From Clostridium pasteurianum BC1 (GTDB lineage Bacteria; Bacillota; Clostridia; Clostridiales; Clostridiaceae), in assembly GCF_000389635.1 (NCBI RefSeq), contig NC_021182.1, forward strand, positions 1,488,001 to 1,552,000: 64,000 bases of DNA, given 5' to 3'. The number at the start of each line of letters is the position of its first letter. Positions within the stretch are counted from its first letter, which is position 1. The notes under the pieces were generated by a model. That model did no database searches and was not told the origin of the DNA. It was given only the letters and a program-made list of their open reading frames with translations. Positions 43,273 to 51,303 of this stretch are shown piece by piece. The position numbers and the translations under genes are program-made.

Positions 43273-43737
43273 GTGAACTATAAGCCACAAAAACTAGTTA
43301 TTTCTAACCCTTCCCACTGTTTAGGCTGCAAAGGGTGCGAATTGGCCTGTGCTACAGGAAAGTTAAACAAGTATATAGCTAATGGTCAGTCTGATAAAAG
43401 AAATATTATTGCCAATATTACAGTTACAGAAAATGATAACTTTAAATTTCCTGCTTACTGTAGACACTGCAAGGATGCCTATTGTTTAAAAATGTGCCCA
43501 ACTAAAGCAATTAAAGAAGTTGAAGGTATAATCAAATTAACTGAAGATAAATGCATAGGTTGTGGAATTTGTAAACAAGCTTGTCCTTATGGTGCTATAA
43601 ATATGACTTCTTACACTGAAAATTCTAAGCTTAAAAAAGTTGCAGTTAAATGTGATATGTGCATAGAAAGACAACTTAATAATGAAGATCCACTTTGTTA
43701 CTCAGCTTGTCCTACTAAAGCTTTAAAACTTATCTAA
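43273..43737 (+). CDS. cooF: CooF-like 4Fe-4S ferredoxin
   Basis: This 154-residue protein has four Cys clusters: CLGCKGCELAC, CRHCKDAYCLKMC, CIGCGICKQAC and CDMCIERQL…CYSAC, the multi-[4Fe-4S] plan of CooF/HycB-type electron carriers. It should take electrons from CooS. I place the start at GTG 43273, eight bases after GGAG. The upstream ATG at 43201 lies inside the sigma-54 promoter and cannot be the start of a transcript from it. cooS follows after 32 nt. Confidence 0.9.
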   Translation: MNYKPQKLVISNPSHCLGCKGCELACATGKLNKYIANGQSDKRNIIANITVTENDNFKFPAYCRHCKDAYCLKMCPTKAIKEVEGIIKLTEDKCIGCGICKQACPYGAINMTSYTENSKLKKVAVKCDMCIERQLNNEDPLCYSACPTKALKLI

Positions 43738-43769
43738 ATTATTAACAAATAATATTAGGAGGAATACAA

Positions 43770-45692
43770 ATGAATAAATGTTATAACAATTCAAATAATT
43801 GTCTAATTGATAAAGCTAAAGAAGAAAAAATTGATTTAGTTTGGGATCGATATGAAAAGATGAAACCAGTTTGCGGATTTGGTGAACAAGGAATCTGCTG
43901 TAGAATATGTATGAAAGGACCTTGTAGAATTGATCCTTTTGGAAATGGTCCCCAAGAAGGAATTTGTGGTGCTAATGCCGATACAATTGTTGCTCGTAAT
44001 TTAATTAGAATGATAGCATCTGGTACTGCTGCTCATTCCCTTCATGGGAAAGAAATTGCAAAAATCATCTTACATATTGCAAAAAAAGAAACTAAAAACT
44101 ATGAAATTAAAGATGTAGAAAAATTAAAATATGTTGCTCATAAATTAAATATAGGTATTGATGGAAAAAGTATTAATGATATAGCAAAAGAAGTTGCTTA
44201 TAAAAGTTTAGAGGATTATTCACGTCTTGAAGAAAACCCTTGTAATTGGCTTGCTAGTAACTTAACTACAGCTAGATTAAATAAACTTAAGAGTTTAGGT
44301 GTTGCAGTAAATAATATTGAATCTTCTGTTACAGATATTATGGCTAGAACTCATATGGGCACTGATGCAGACCCAATTAATTTATTACTAGCTGGTCTTA
44401 GATGTGCTTTTGCAGATTTTACTGGAATGGAACTTTCAACAAATCTTTCTGACATTTTATTTGGTACGCCAGAACCAGTAATCAGTGAAGCTAATCTTGG
44501 AGTGCTTAAAGCTGATGCTGTTAATATTGCTGTTCATGGTCATAATCCATTGCTTAGTGAAATTATAGTAAATGTAGCAGACGAAATGCAGCAAGAAGCA
44601 ATAAATGCTGGAATCCCAGGTGGAATCAACATTGTTGGAGTTTGCTGTACTGGAAATGAAGTGTTATTAAGAAAAGGGATACCTCTAGCCTCTAACTATC
44701 TTTCACAAGAATTAGTAATACTTACAGGAGCTCTAGAAGCAATGATTGTAGATGTGCAATGTATCATGCCATCTCTTTCTAAAATCGCTTCCTGTTATCA
44801 TACAAAACTGTATACAACTATGCCTGAAGCCAAAATATCTGGTGCTGAACATGCAGATTTAATAAGTAATAAAGCTATAGAAAACGCAAAAGAAATCATT
44901 AGGCAAGCTATAAGAACCTTTAAAATGCGCGATACTAATAAAGTGTTAATTCCTCATGAAAAAAATAAAATAATTGCTGGATTTAGCACAGAATCTATAG
45001 TTAATCTTTTAAGCAAACTTGATAGCGAAAAACCTTTGAAACCAATAATTGATAACATAGTTAATGGAAATATCAGAGGAGTTGTTCTATTTGCAGGATG
45101 TAATAATGTCAAAGTAACTCAAGATTATAACTTTGTAGAAATGGCTAAAATATTATTGAAAAACAATATTTTACTATTAGCTACAGGCTGCGGTGCTGGA
45201 GCCTTTGCTAAAAATTCATTAATGAATTCTGAAGCGACTATTAAATATGCTGGAGATAATTTAAAAGCTGTTTTAACACTGCTTGGAAACGAAGCTGGAT
45301 TAAATGCTCCTCTACCACCAGTACTTCATATGGGTTCTTGTGTTGATAATAGCCGAGGAGTAGATTTAGCTGTTGCTCTTGCTAATGAACTAGAAATTGA
45401 TCTTAATCAATTACCTTTAGTAGCTTCTGCTCCAGAGCTTATGAGCGAAAAAGCAATATCAATTGGAACTTGGGTAGCCGGAGTTGGAATACCAATTCAT
45501 ATAGGACTTATGCCTCCTGTTAGTGGAAGTACACTAGTTACCAATGTTCTTACTTCAGGATTGAAGGATTTAGTTGATGGATATTTCTTTGTAGAAGAGA
45601 CCCCTTTAAAAGCAGCACATATAATAATTGATATAATAGAAGAAAAAAGAGCAGCTTTAAACATTACATCCAATTTTAGGGGGAATATATAA
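43770..45692 (+). CDS. cooS: Anaerobic carbon monoxide dehydrogenase (Ni-Fe), catalytic subunit
   Basis: CooS interconverts CO and CO2 at a Ni-Fe-S C-cluster. The 640-residue protein has the D- and B-cluster motif CGFGEQGICCRICMKGPC near the N-terminus. It also has the C-cluster regions HGHNP, CCTGNE, VQCIMPS, FAGCNN, GCGAG and MGSCVDNSR, and the long conserved block around NGNIRGVVLFAGCNNVK. It reads as a full-length mono-functional CODH of the CooS type rather than an ACS-linked alpha subunit, and no acetyl-CoA synthase gene is nearby. AGGAGG precedes ATG 43770. The stop overlaps the next small gene by one base (TAATG), so translation is coupled. Confidence 0.96.
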   Translation: MNKCYNNSNNCLIDKAKEEKIDLVWDRYEKMKPVCGFGEQGICCRICMKGPCRIDPFGNGPQEGICGANADTIVARNLIRMIASGTAAHSLHGKEIAKIILHIAKKETKNYEIKDVEKLKYVAHKLNIGIDGKSINDIAKEVAYKSLEDYSRLEENPCNWLASNLTTARLNKLKSLGVAVNNIESSVTDIMARTHMGTDADPINLLLAGLRCAFADFTGMELSTNLSDILFGTPEPVISEANLGVLKADAVNIAVHGHNPLLSEIIVNVADEMQQEAINAGIPGGINIVGVCCTGNEVLLRKGIPLASNYLSQELVILTGALEAMIVDVQCIMPSLSKIASCYHTKLYTTMPEAKISGAEHADLISNKAIENAKEIIRQAIRTFKMRDTNKVLIPHEKNKIIAGFSTESIVNLLSKLDSEKPLKPIIDNIVNGNIRGVVLFAGCNNVKVTQDYNFVEMAKILLKNNILLLATGCGAGAFAKNSLMNSEATIKYAGDNLKAVLTLLGNEAGLNAPLPPVLHMGSCVDNSRGVDLAVALANELEIDLNQLPLVASAPELMSEKAISIGTWVAGVGIPIHIGLMPPVSGSTLVTNVLTSGLKDLVDGYFFVEETPLKAAHIIIDIIEEKRAALNITSNFRGNI

Positions 45693-45865
45693 TGGATTTT
45701 AACATTAAAGACTACGATAAAATTGATAAATGTATTCAGTGCGGTGATTCAATAAAAATTATAAAACTAGATTATATAAAAAAAAGAATAGAGAATATAT
45801 CTGAAGATGATTTAAAAATATTAAAACTTTGCAGCAAATGTAAAAGAAAATTGTTTAGAGCTTAA
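45692..45865 (+). CDS. Small two-CxxC protein between cooS and cooC
   Basis: This 57-residue product starts inside the cooS stop (TAATG) and ends 16 nt before cooC. It reads MDFNIKDYDKIDKCIQCGD…LKLCSKCKRKLFRA: two CxxC pairs about 33 residues apart, a zinc-ribbon-like or metal-binding layout. The position between CODH and its nickel-insertion ATPase suggests a role in CODH assembly or metal delivery, comparable in place though not in sequence to CooT/CooJ (inference). I do not recognise a named family. It is short enough to be missed by gene finders. Confidence 0.75.
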   Translation: MDFNIKDYDKIDKCIQCGDSIKIIKLDYIKKRIENISEDDLKILKLCSKCKRKLFRA

Positions 45866-45881
45866 ACGGAGGAATATAACA

Positions 45882-46658
45882 ATGAAAATAGCGATGACTG
45901 GAAAAGGCGGAGTTGGCAAAACTACTATAGCTGCTTTAATAGCTAGAAGACTTGCTCAAAAAGGTTACAAGGTATTAGCAATTGATGCTGATGCTGATGC
46001 AAACTTTGCTTCTGCCTTAGGAATAAATATAAAAGAATATGAAATCAAACCAATAGCAGAGATGGAAACACTAATTGAAGAAAAGATGGGTACTGGTAAA
46101 GATATAGGAAAAGGACTTTACACACTAAATCCTTTTGTTGGAGATATACCAGATCGCTTTTCAATACATCATGAAGGTGTAGACTTTCTAGCTGTTGGAA
46201 CAGTTAGAAAAGGAGGTACTGGTTGTTATTGTTCAGAAAATAAACTTATGAAAAGACTTATAAACCATATTGTATTAAAAAGACAAGAAAGTGTTGTTAT
46301 TGATATGGAAGCAGGTCTTGAACATCTCTCTAGAGGTACTGCTCAAGGAATTGATACATTTATTGCAGTTGTAGAACCCGGTCAAAGAAGCCTTGAGACT
46401 GCAGTAAATGTTAAAAAAATGGCTAGTGAAATTGGTGTAGATAATATCTATGTTATTGCTAATAAGGTTAGAAACGAAGAAGAATTAGATTTTATAAAAG
46501 ATTATCTTAAGGATATGGAATTACTTTCTTCTATCCCTTATAATAATTTAATTTCTATAGCTGACTTAAAGGGTAAATCCCCAGCTGACTTAGCTGATGA
46601 TAGTTTAATTAAAACAGTAGATTTTATAATCTCTAAATGTAGTAATCCGATGGGTTAA
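45882..46658 (+). CDS. cooC: CooC-type nickel-insertion ATPase
   Basis: This 258-residue MinD/SIMIBI-class ATPase has the deviant Walker A GKGGVGKTT at residues 7–15 and IDADADANFASALG. GCYCSENKL near residue 112 supplies the paired Cys (C-x-C) that binds metal between two CooC monomers, and DMEAGLEHLSRG follows. In known systems CooC uses ATP to load Ni into the CooS C-cluster. ACGGAGG precedes ATG 45882. It belongs to the cooF-cooS operon. Confidence 0.94.
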   Translation: MKIAMTGKGGVGKTTIAALIARRLAQKGYKVLAIDADADANFASALGINIKEYEIKPIAEMETLIEEKMGTGKDIGKGLYTLNPFVGDIPDRFSIHHEGVDFLAVGTVRKGGTGCYCSENKLMKRLINHIVLKRQESVVIDMEAGLEHLSRGTAQGIDTFIAVVEPGQRSLETAVNVKKMASEIGVDNIYVIANKVRNEEELDFIKDYLKDMELLSSIPYNNLISIADLKGKSPADLADDSLIKTVDFIISKCSNPMG

Positions 46659-46758
46659 AAAAATCCTTCACACCATAGTGGAGGTAAGACCAGCAAATGT
46701 GTTTGATTATCTTATATTAAATATAATACAAAAATTATTTATGGGAGTGGATGTTGTA

Positions 46759-48246
46759 ATGTTTCAATTTGAAAATCAGCTTTTAAAGTTAAAACATGAA
46801 GTTTTGACTAAAATTGTAGTTTTAGCAAAAGAAAATAAAATTAGCAAGGAAGAACTAGAAAAAATTCCATATGATATGATTATGGGGGATATACCAACAT
46901 ATAGAGATACTGTTGAGCAAGAAAGGGATGTAATATTAGAAAGAGTAAAACTTGCAGCAGGTTATAATCCAAATGGTAAATATGGACAAGAATTAATTAA
47001 TGTAGAAGATGAAAAGCAAATATTATATGTTATAAAAGAAGCATGTGATAGATGTCATACAAAGAAATTTCAAGTTACTAATGCGTGCAGAAATTGTGTT
47101 GCTCATAAGTGCCAAAGCGTATGTAACTTTGATGCAATTACATATATTGATGGAAGAGCATATATTGAACCAGATAAATGTAGGGAATGTGGAATGTGTA
47201 AGAATGTATGTCCTTATAATGCTATTGCAGAAGATATGAGACCGTGTAAGAAATCATGTCCAACAGGAGCATTAAATTATGATCCAAACGATTTAAGTGC
47301 TAAAATTAATGAAAGTAAATGTGTAAATTGTGGTGCTTGTATGTCTGCATGTCCGTTTGGAGCTATAGAGGACAAGAGTTCAATAGTTAAGGTTGTTTAT
47401 GAATTAATGAATAAAGAAAATATTTATGCTATAGTTGCACCTGCAATAACTGGTGCATTTGGTTTAAAGACAACTTACGGGCAAGTTAAAAATGCTATTA
47501 AAGCACTAGGTTTTAAGGATATGAAAGAAGTAGCATGTGGAGCAGATGCGGTTACTGTACATGAAAGTATTGAATTTGTAGAAAGAATGAAAAAAGGAGA
47601 TTGCTATATGACAAATTCATGTTGTCCAGGCTTCTTAAGTTATATTGAAAAGATTATGCCAGATCAAGTTGAAAGAATTTCAGGAACTGTTTCACCAATG
47701 GTAGCAACAGGTAGATATGTAAAAGCTAAAGATAAGGATGCAAAAGTAGTATTTATAGGACCGTGTACTGCTAAGAAAAATGAAGCAATAATAGATTCAA
47801 TAAAAGATGCTGTTGATTATGTATTAACATTTGAAGAATTAGTAGCTTTATTTGATGCATTTGAAGTAGACCCTTCTTCTTGTGAAGATATAACCGTGGA
47901 GGATGGTTCTATATTTGGTAGAGGATTTGCTATGGCTGGTGGATTAACTGCTGCTATAGAAAGCTATGTAAAAGAAAAAGGCATTGAAGTAAACTTTAAT
48001 TCAGTTAAAGTTTCAGGTGGAGCAGAGATTAAAAAGACTTTAATTATGGCTAAGGCTCAAAAATTGCAAGGAAACTTTATTGAAGGTATGATGTGTGAAG
48101 GAGGGTGTATAAATGGAACTGCTAAAATTGTACCAGTGATGAAAGCTAAAATACCATTTACAAAAATAAATCAACAATCAACCATTAAGAGTGTATCAGC
48201 TAATAAAGTATTAGAAGAATATAAAGGGATAAACTTAGAAAGATAA
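46759..48246 (+). CDS. [FeFe] hydrogenase, group B type, with ferredoxin domains
   Basis: This 495-residue protein has N-terminal Fe-S domains (CRNCVAHKCQSVC; CRECGMCKNVCPYNAI; CKKSCPTGAL; CVNCGACMSACPFGAI). The H-cluster domain carries the P1–P3 Cys motifs TNSCCPG, GPCTAKKNEA and MMCEGGCINGT. The motif variants and the N-terminal FENQLLKLKHEVLTKIV region match the group B [FeFe] hydrogenases of clostridia (family from recall). ATG 46759 follows GGGAGTGG; the upstream GTG at 46678 adds non-homologous residues. It is soluble, so with CooS/CooF it could couple CO oxidation to H2 without direct ion pumping (inference). Confidence 0.92.
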   Translation: MFQFENQLLKLKHEVLTKIVVLAKENKISKEELEKIPYDMIMGDIPTYRDTVEQERDVILERVKLAAGYNPNGKYGQELINVEDEKQILYVIKEACDRCHTKKFQVTNACRNCVAHKCQSVCNFDAITYIDGRAYIEPDKCRECGMCKNVCPYNAIAEDMRPCKKSCPTGALNYDPNDLSAKINESKCVNCGACMSACPFGAIEDKSSIVKVVYELMNKENIYAIVAPAITGAFGLKTTYGQVKNAIKALGFKDMKEVACGADAVTVHESIEFVERMKKGDCYMTNSCCPGFLSYIEKIMPDQVERISGTVSPMVATGRYVKAKDKDAKVVFIGPCTAKKNEAIIDSIKDAVDYVLTFEELVALFDAFEVDPSSCEDITVEDGSIFGRGFAMAGGLTAAIESYVKEKGIEVNFNSVKVSGGAEIKKTLIMAKAQKLQGNFIEGMMCEGGCINGTAKIVPVMKAKIPFTKINQQSTIKSVSANKVLEEYKGINLER

Positions 48247-48253
48247 GATATAT

Positions 48254-48425
48254 GGGGTAGTGCTCGCAAAACGCGGAAAATATACGTTAAGACAGTTATT
48301 ACCAAAAATATATTTTATCAAAACATTCTGACTTAGAATTAATACTAAAAAGTTCTTTGAATATATCGGTGTTTTGGTAATATATGTCTTAACGTATAAA
48401 ATCCTCGTTTTGCAGTTACTACCCC
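48254..48425. mobile_element. 172-bp Tn3-type miniature element (MITE)
   Basis: The left end starts GGGGTAGTGCTCGCAAAACG and ends TATACGTTAAG; the right end, read on the minus strand, starts GGGGTAGTAACTGCAAAACG and ends TATACGTTAAG. The two 38-bp termini match at most positions and have Tn3-family length and ends. The interior carries a second inverted repeat (TTATTACCAAAA/TTTTGGTAATA) and no coding frame. I see no 5-bp target duplication. It lies between the hydrogenase gene and a hypD remnant. Confidence 0.85.
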
Positions 48426-48431
48426 AAAAAA

Positions 48432-48515
48432 GCGTGCACACCAGAAAATCCTGTAGGTTCTTGTATGGTATCTTCAGAAGGCACCTGTGCGGCTTATTAT
48501 AGGTATAACAGTTAA
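48432..48515 (+). pseudogene. hypD: hypD C-terminal remnant
   Basis: The frame reads [21 protein letters not shown] then YYRYNS and stop, the conserved C-terminus of HypD, the Fe-S protein that builds the Fe(CN)2CO centre of NiFe hydrogenases. Everything upstream has been replaced by the miniature element. Confidence 0.78.
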
Positions 48516-48532
48516 CTATATATTTTTAAAGG

Positions 48533-48649
48533 ATGAGTATTGGAAAACTTGTAGTTAGCAGCACGGTAAATGATTTAGCTATGAGTGATGCTAAACCGCT
48601 GTATCTAACTAGAGAAGGCTTTTTAATGGAAATTTGGAGTTTATTGTAA
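48533..48649 (+). pseudogene. hypE: hypE fragment
   Basis: The 38-residue frame reads MSIGKLVVSSTVNDLAMSDAK then PLYLTREGFLME. This corresponds to the GKLAVCGTVNDLAM-type segment of HypE, with the N-terminus deleted and an early stop. With hypD' it is the residue of a hypDE pair, in the normal gene order. Confidence 0.72.
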
Positions 48650-48722
48650 AATTTGTGACTTATGCAGCTAAAGAATTGATATAATTTAATATCATAAATT
48701 AATGAGAGAGGAGGAGTTTAAA

Positions 48723-49730
48723 ATGAAATTCCCGTTAAAAAAACATCCTAAATGGCTTCCTTATGGGACTATAGTGGTACTATTGCATATTATAGGAGTA
48801 GTACTTTTATTATCTAATGTCTATAAATACCCTCAGATAGTTGGATTGGCATTTTTAGCCTATACACTTGGATTAAGACATGCTTTTGATGCAGATCATA
48901 TTGCTTCCATTGATAATACTGTTCGTAAATTAGTACAACAAAAAGAAGAACCTACAGGTGTTGGTTTTTTCTTTTCCATTGGACATTCATCTGTAGTGTT
49001 TATTATGTCAATATTGACTGCGTTTTCAATGAAATGGGCTCAATACAACATCCCTCATATAAAAGTGATAGGTAGTATGATTGGTACTACTGTATCAGGT
49101 ACTTTCCTTATGCTTATAGGGATATTAAACCTATATATATGGTTTGATATTTACAAACTTTTTATTGGAGTACATAAGGGGGAAGTTAATGAAGAACATA
49201 TGAATCAGCTTTTATTAAAACGCGGATTTGTTTCACGTTTTTTCGGATCATTGTATCGCTTCATTAATAAGAGTTGGCATGTATATCCACTTGGTTTTCT
49301 ATTTGGTTTAGGATTTGATACTGCTTCTGAGGTAGCACTTCTAGCTATTTCAGCAAATGCAGCTACCCAAGCTGTTCCATTTTCCATGATAATATCTTTA
49401 CCTATTATTTTTGCTGCAGGAATGAGCTTAATGGATACTGCCGATGGAGTATTTATGACTACTGCATATAATTGGGCATTTTCAACATCTTTACGTAAAA
49501 TTTATTATAATTTATCAGTTACTGGATTGTCTATTGTAGCAGCATTATGTATAGGGTTTATTGAATTAGCTCAGATATTGACACCTAAATTGGGCTTGAA
49601 TAGTGGAATTTGGAAATGGATACAAAATCTTGAGTTCGCTGGGATTGGATATTTACTAGTAGGTTTATTTATTATATCATGGGGAGTGTCCTACGTGATT
49701 TGGAAGATGTTTCGTTTTGAAAATGCATAG
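48723..49730 (+). CDS. NiCoT-family nickel/cobalt permease
   Basis: This 335-residue membrane protein has about eight hydrophobic segments and the NiCoT signature RHAFDADHIASIDN in helix II, plus GFFFSIGHSSVVF and LGFDTASEVALL, all diagnostic of HoxN/NixA/NicT transporters. It should import Ni2+ (or Co2+) with high affinity. GGAGGAG lies 8 nt before ATG 48723; the longer frame from 48702 includes that site itself. Location behind CODH, CooC and hyp remnants suggests nickel supply for CooS. Confidence 0.93.
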   Translation: MKFPLKKHPKWLPYGTIVVLLHIIGVVLLLSNVYKYPQIVGLAFLAYTLGLRHAFDADHIASIDNTVRKLVQQKEEPTGVGFFFSIGHSSVVFIMSILTAFSMKWAQYNIPHIKVIGSMIGTTVSGTFLMLIGILNLYIWFDIYKLFIGVHKGEVNEEHMNQLLLKRGFVSRFFGSLYRFINKSWHVYPLGFLFGLGFDTASEVALLAISANAATQAVPFSMIISLPIIFAAGMSLMDTADGVFMTTAYNWAFSTSLRKIYYNLSVTGLSIVAALCIGFIELAQILTPKLGLNSGIWKWIQNLEFAGIGYLLVGLFIISWGVSYVIWKMFRFENA

Positions 49731-49757
49731 CTTTAAGAGTGGTAAGCATAAAAAATC

Positions 49758-50444
49758 CAAATTGCTTTTGCTTTCTGTCATTTGTTAGGTTTTAATCTAA
49801 TGCCTAGAATTAAAGCAATTCATTCACAAAAATTATATAGACCAGATACTGGAATGAGTGAAGCATATCCTAACTTACAGCCAGTGCTAACAAGACCTAT
49901 AAATTGGGAACTTATAAGACAGCAGTACGATCAAATGATAAAATATGCAACTGCGTTAAGGCTTGGAACTGCTGAGACAGAAGCTATATTAAAAAGATTT
50001 ACTAGAAATAATTTAAAGCATCCTACATACCTTGCTCTTGCTGAATTAGGAAAAGCTATAAAGACTATATTTCTTTGTGAGTACTTAAATTCGGAGAATT
50101 TGAGAATAGAAATACATGAGGGCCTTAATGTGGTTGAAAACTGGAACTCAGCTAATTCATTTATTTTCTATGGTAAAAGTGGTGAAATATCAACAAACAG
50201 AATTGAAGATCAAGAACTTTCAGTATTAAGCCTTCATCTCTTACAAAATTGCTTAGTATATGTAAACACACTAATGATACAGCAAGTATTATCCGAAAAG
50301 AAATGGTTCGATATGATGGCTACAGAAGATTTTAGAGCTTTAACTCCATTAATTTATAATCATGTAAATCCATATGGAAATTTTGATCTAGATATGAATG
50401 TAAGAATTCCAATAGATACCTATAAAATCTCAGTACAATCATAA
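49758..50444 (+). pseudogene. tnpA: Tn3-family transposase relic 2 (C-terminal part)
   Basis: The open frame begins [19 protein letters not shown] and continues through [54 protein letters not shown] to [17 protein letters not shown]. This is the C-terminal third of a Tn3-type transposase, from the second DDE-region His-Leu-Leu-Gly-Phe to the natural end. It is uninterrupted but lacks the catalytic N-terminal two-thirds. It differs clearly from relic 1, so it comes from another transposon. Confidence 0.88.
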
Positions 50445-50499
50445 TAGAATTATAATATAGAAATCTACTTTATATCTGTATTTAATTAGAGTAGATTTC

Positions 50500-50537
50500 T
50501 ACTTTGCCCCTAGTGACACGTTCGCTGGTATTACCCC
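50500..50537 (-). repeat. Candidate Tn3 terminal repeat behind relic 2
   Basis: The segment ends GCTGGTATTACCCC; on the minus strand it starts GGGGTAATACCAGCG, close in style to Tn4430-like ends (GGGGTACCGCCAGC, from recall). It is 60–90 nt after the transposase stop, where the right terminal repeat of that element should be. Confidence 0.5.
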
Positions 50538-50624
50538 GTGTAGTGATTAAATCAAAGTTCATATGTAAAAAATACATATTTTCTTAGTTTTGACACAAAA
50601 TAAATAACAAATGGAGGTTAACGC

Positions 50625-50852
50625 ATGAATAAAAAGAAAATAATCACTATGACAGAAGTAGGAGATCTTGAGAAGGAATATAAAAATCAAATTGCTGATG
50701 ATAAAAAACATAATGATTTAAATAGTAATTTAACTATATTTATGATTGATGAAAATACAAATAAATCTGCTATAGACCCAAAGTGTTCGTGTACATGCGG
50801 CGTTACCTCAAATTGTTCAGGTACTGGCACTGCTGGTAATAGTTTAGAATGA
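50625..50852 (+). CDS. Cys-rich RiPP precursor peptide A
   Basis: This 75-residue peptide has a charged leader (MNKKKIITMTEVGDLEKEYK) and a Cys-rich end, PKCSCTCGVTSNCSGTGTAG, with pattern C-x-C-x-C-x5-C. The leader is nearly identical to that of peptide B, while the core differs at most positions. A radical SAM/SPASM enzyme gene follows peptide B. Together they look like a sactipeptide/ranthipeptide-type locus, perhaps related to the clostridial CLI_3235 bacteriocin class (recall, not verified). AATGGAGGT precedes ATG 50625. Confidence 0.85.
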   Translation: MNKKKIITMTEVGDLEKEYKNQIADDKKHNDLNSNLTIFMIDENTNKSAIDPKCSCTCGVTSNCSGTGTAGNSLE

Positions 50853-50965
50853 ATTAAAAGCTCTTTGTAGACTTAGCAGAAAAACAGATAAATTTTATTT
50901 TTTATGTAAAAAATACATATTTTCTTAGTTTTGACACAAAATAAATAACAAATGGAGGTTAACGC

Positions 50966-51193
50966 ATGAATAAAAAGAAAATAATCACTATGACAGAAGT
51001 AGGAGATCTTGAGAAGGAATATAAAAATGAAACTGCTGATGATAAAAAACATAATGATTTAAATAGTAATTTAACTACATTTACGATTGATAAAAATACA
51101 AATGAATCTGCTTTAACATCGGAGTGCAAGTGCAAATGCGGTGATACAACGAGTTGTGGAGGTGGAGGCGGAGGCGGCAGCAAGTTGGAATGA
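50966..51193 (+). CDS. Cys-rich RiPP precursor peptide B
   Basis: This 75-residue paralogue of peptide A has the same leader and a core SECKCKCGDTTSCGGGGGGG. All four Cys are at the same positions (C-x-C-x-C-x5-C), but the residues between them are changed and the tail is a run of seven Gly. Conserved leader with diversified core is the signature of a maturase substrate pair. Bacteriocin activity is possible but not shown by sequence. It lies 255 nt before the maturase coding frame. Confidence 0.85.
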   Translation: MNKKKIITMTEVGDLEKEYKNETADDKKHNDLNSNLTTFTIDKNTNESALTSECKCKCGDTTSCGGGGGGGSKLE

Positions 51194-51303
51194 ATTAAAA
51201 GCTTTTTGTAGACTTAGTAGTTTATTTTAACTAATACTAAGTCTACTTTTATGAACTAATTTACTTTATCAAATATCGATACGGGTGATAGAAAGGGAGA
51301 TGT

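Larger units (their letters stand above)
50562..51243 (+). repeat. Tandem 341-bp duplication carrying the RiPP precursors
   Basis: Two units, 50562–50902 and 50903–51243, each include the same upstream segment (TATGTAAAAAATACATATTT…TTTTGACACAAAATAA), ribosome binding site, leader coding region and trailing GAATTAAAAGCT…TTTGTAGACTTAG. Divergence is concentrated in the core-peptide codons. ATGTA/TACAT around a 5-A spacer in each unit may be an operator. Confidence 0.9.

Noticed and set aside
43201-43275. ATG 43201 as the cooF start
   Set aside because: It lies inside the sigma-54 promoter and has no ribosome binding site; GTG 43273 has one.
43770-48246. Acetyl-CoA synthase (Wood–Ljungdahl) cluster
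   Set aside because: No acsB, acsC/D or methyltransferase genes are present. The CODH is followed by CooC and a hydrogenase, so it is a stand-alone CooS unit.
39478-50537. A single composite Tn3 transposon carrying the CO genes with matching ends
   Set aside because: The two transposase relics differ clearly, and the three candidate 38-bp termini do not form a matching outer pair, so I report only the bracketing.
50590-50595. TTGACA as the -35 box of the RiPP precursor promoter
   Set aside because: No acceptable -10 box lies 16–18 nt downstream; that position overlaps the ribosome binding site.
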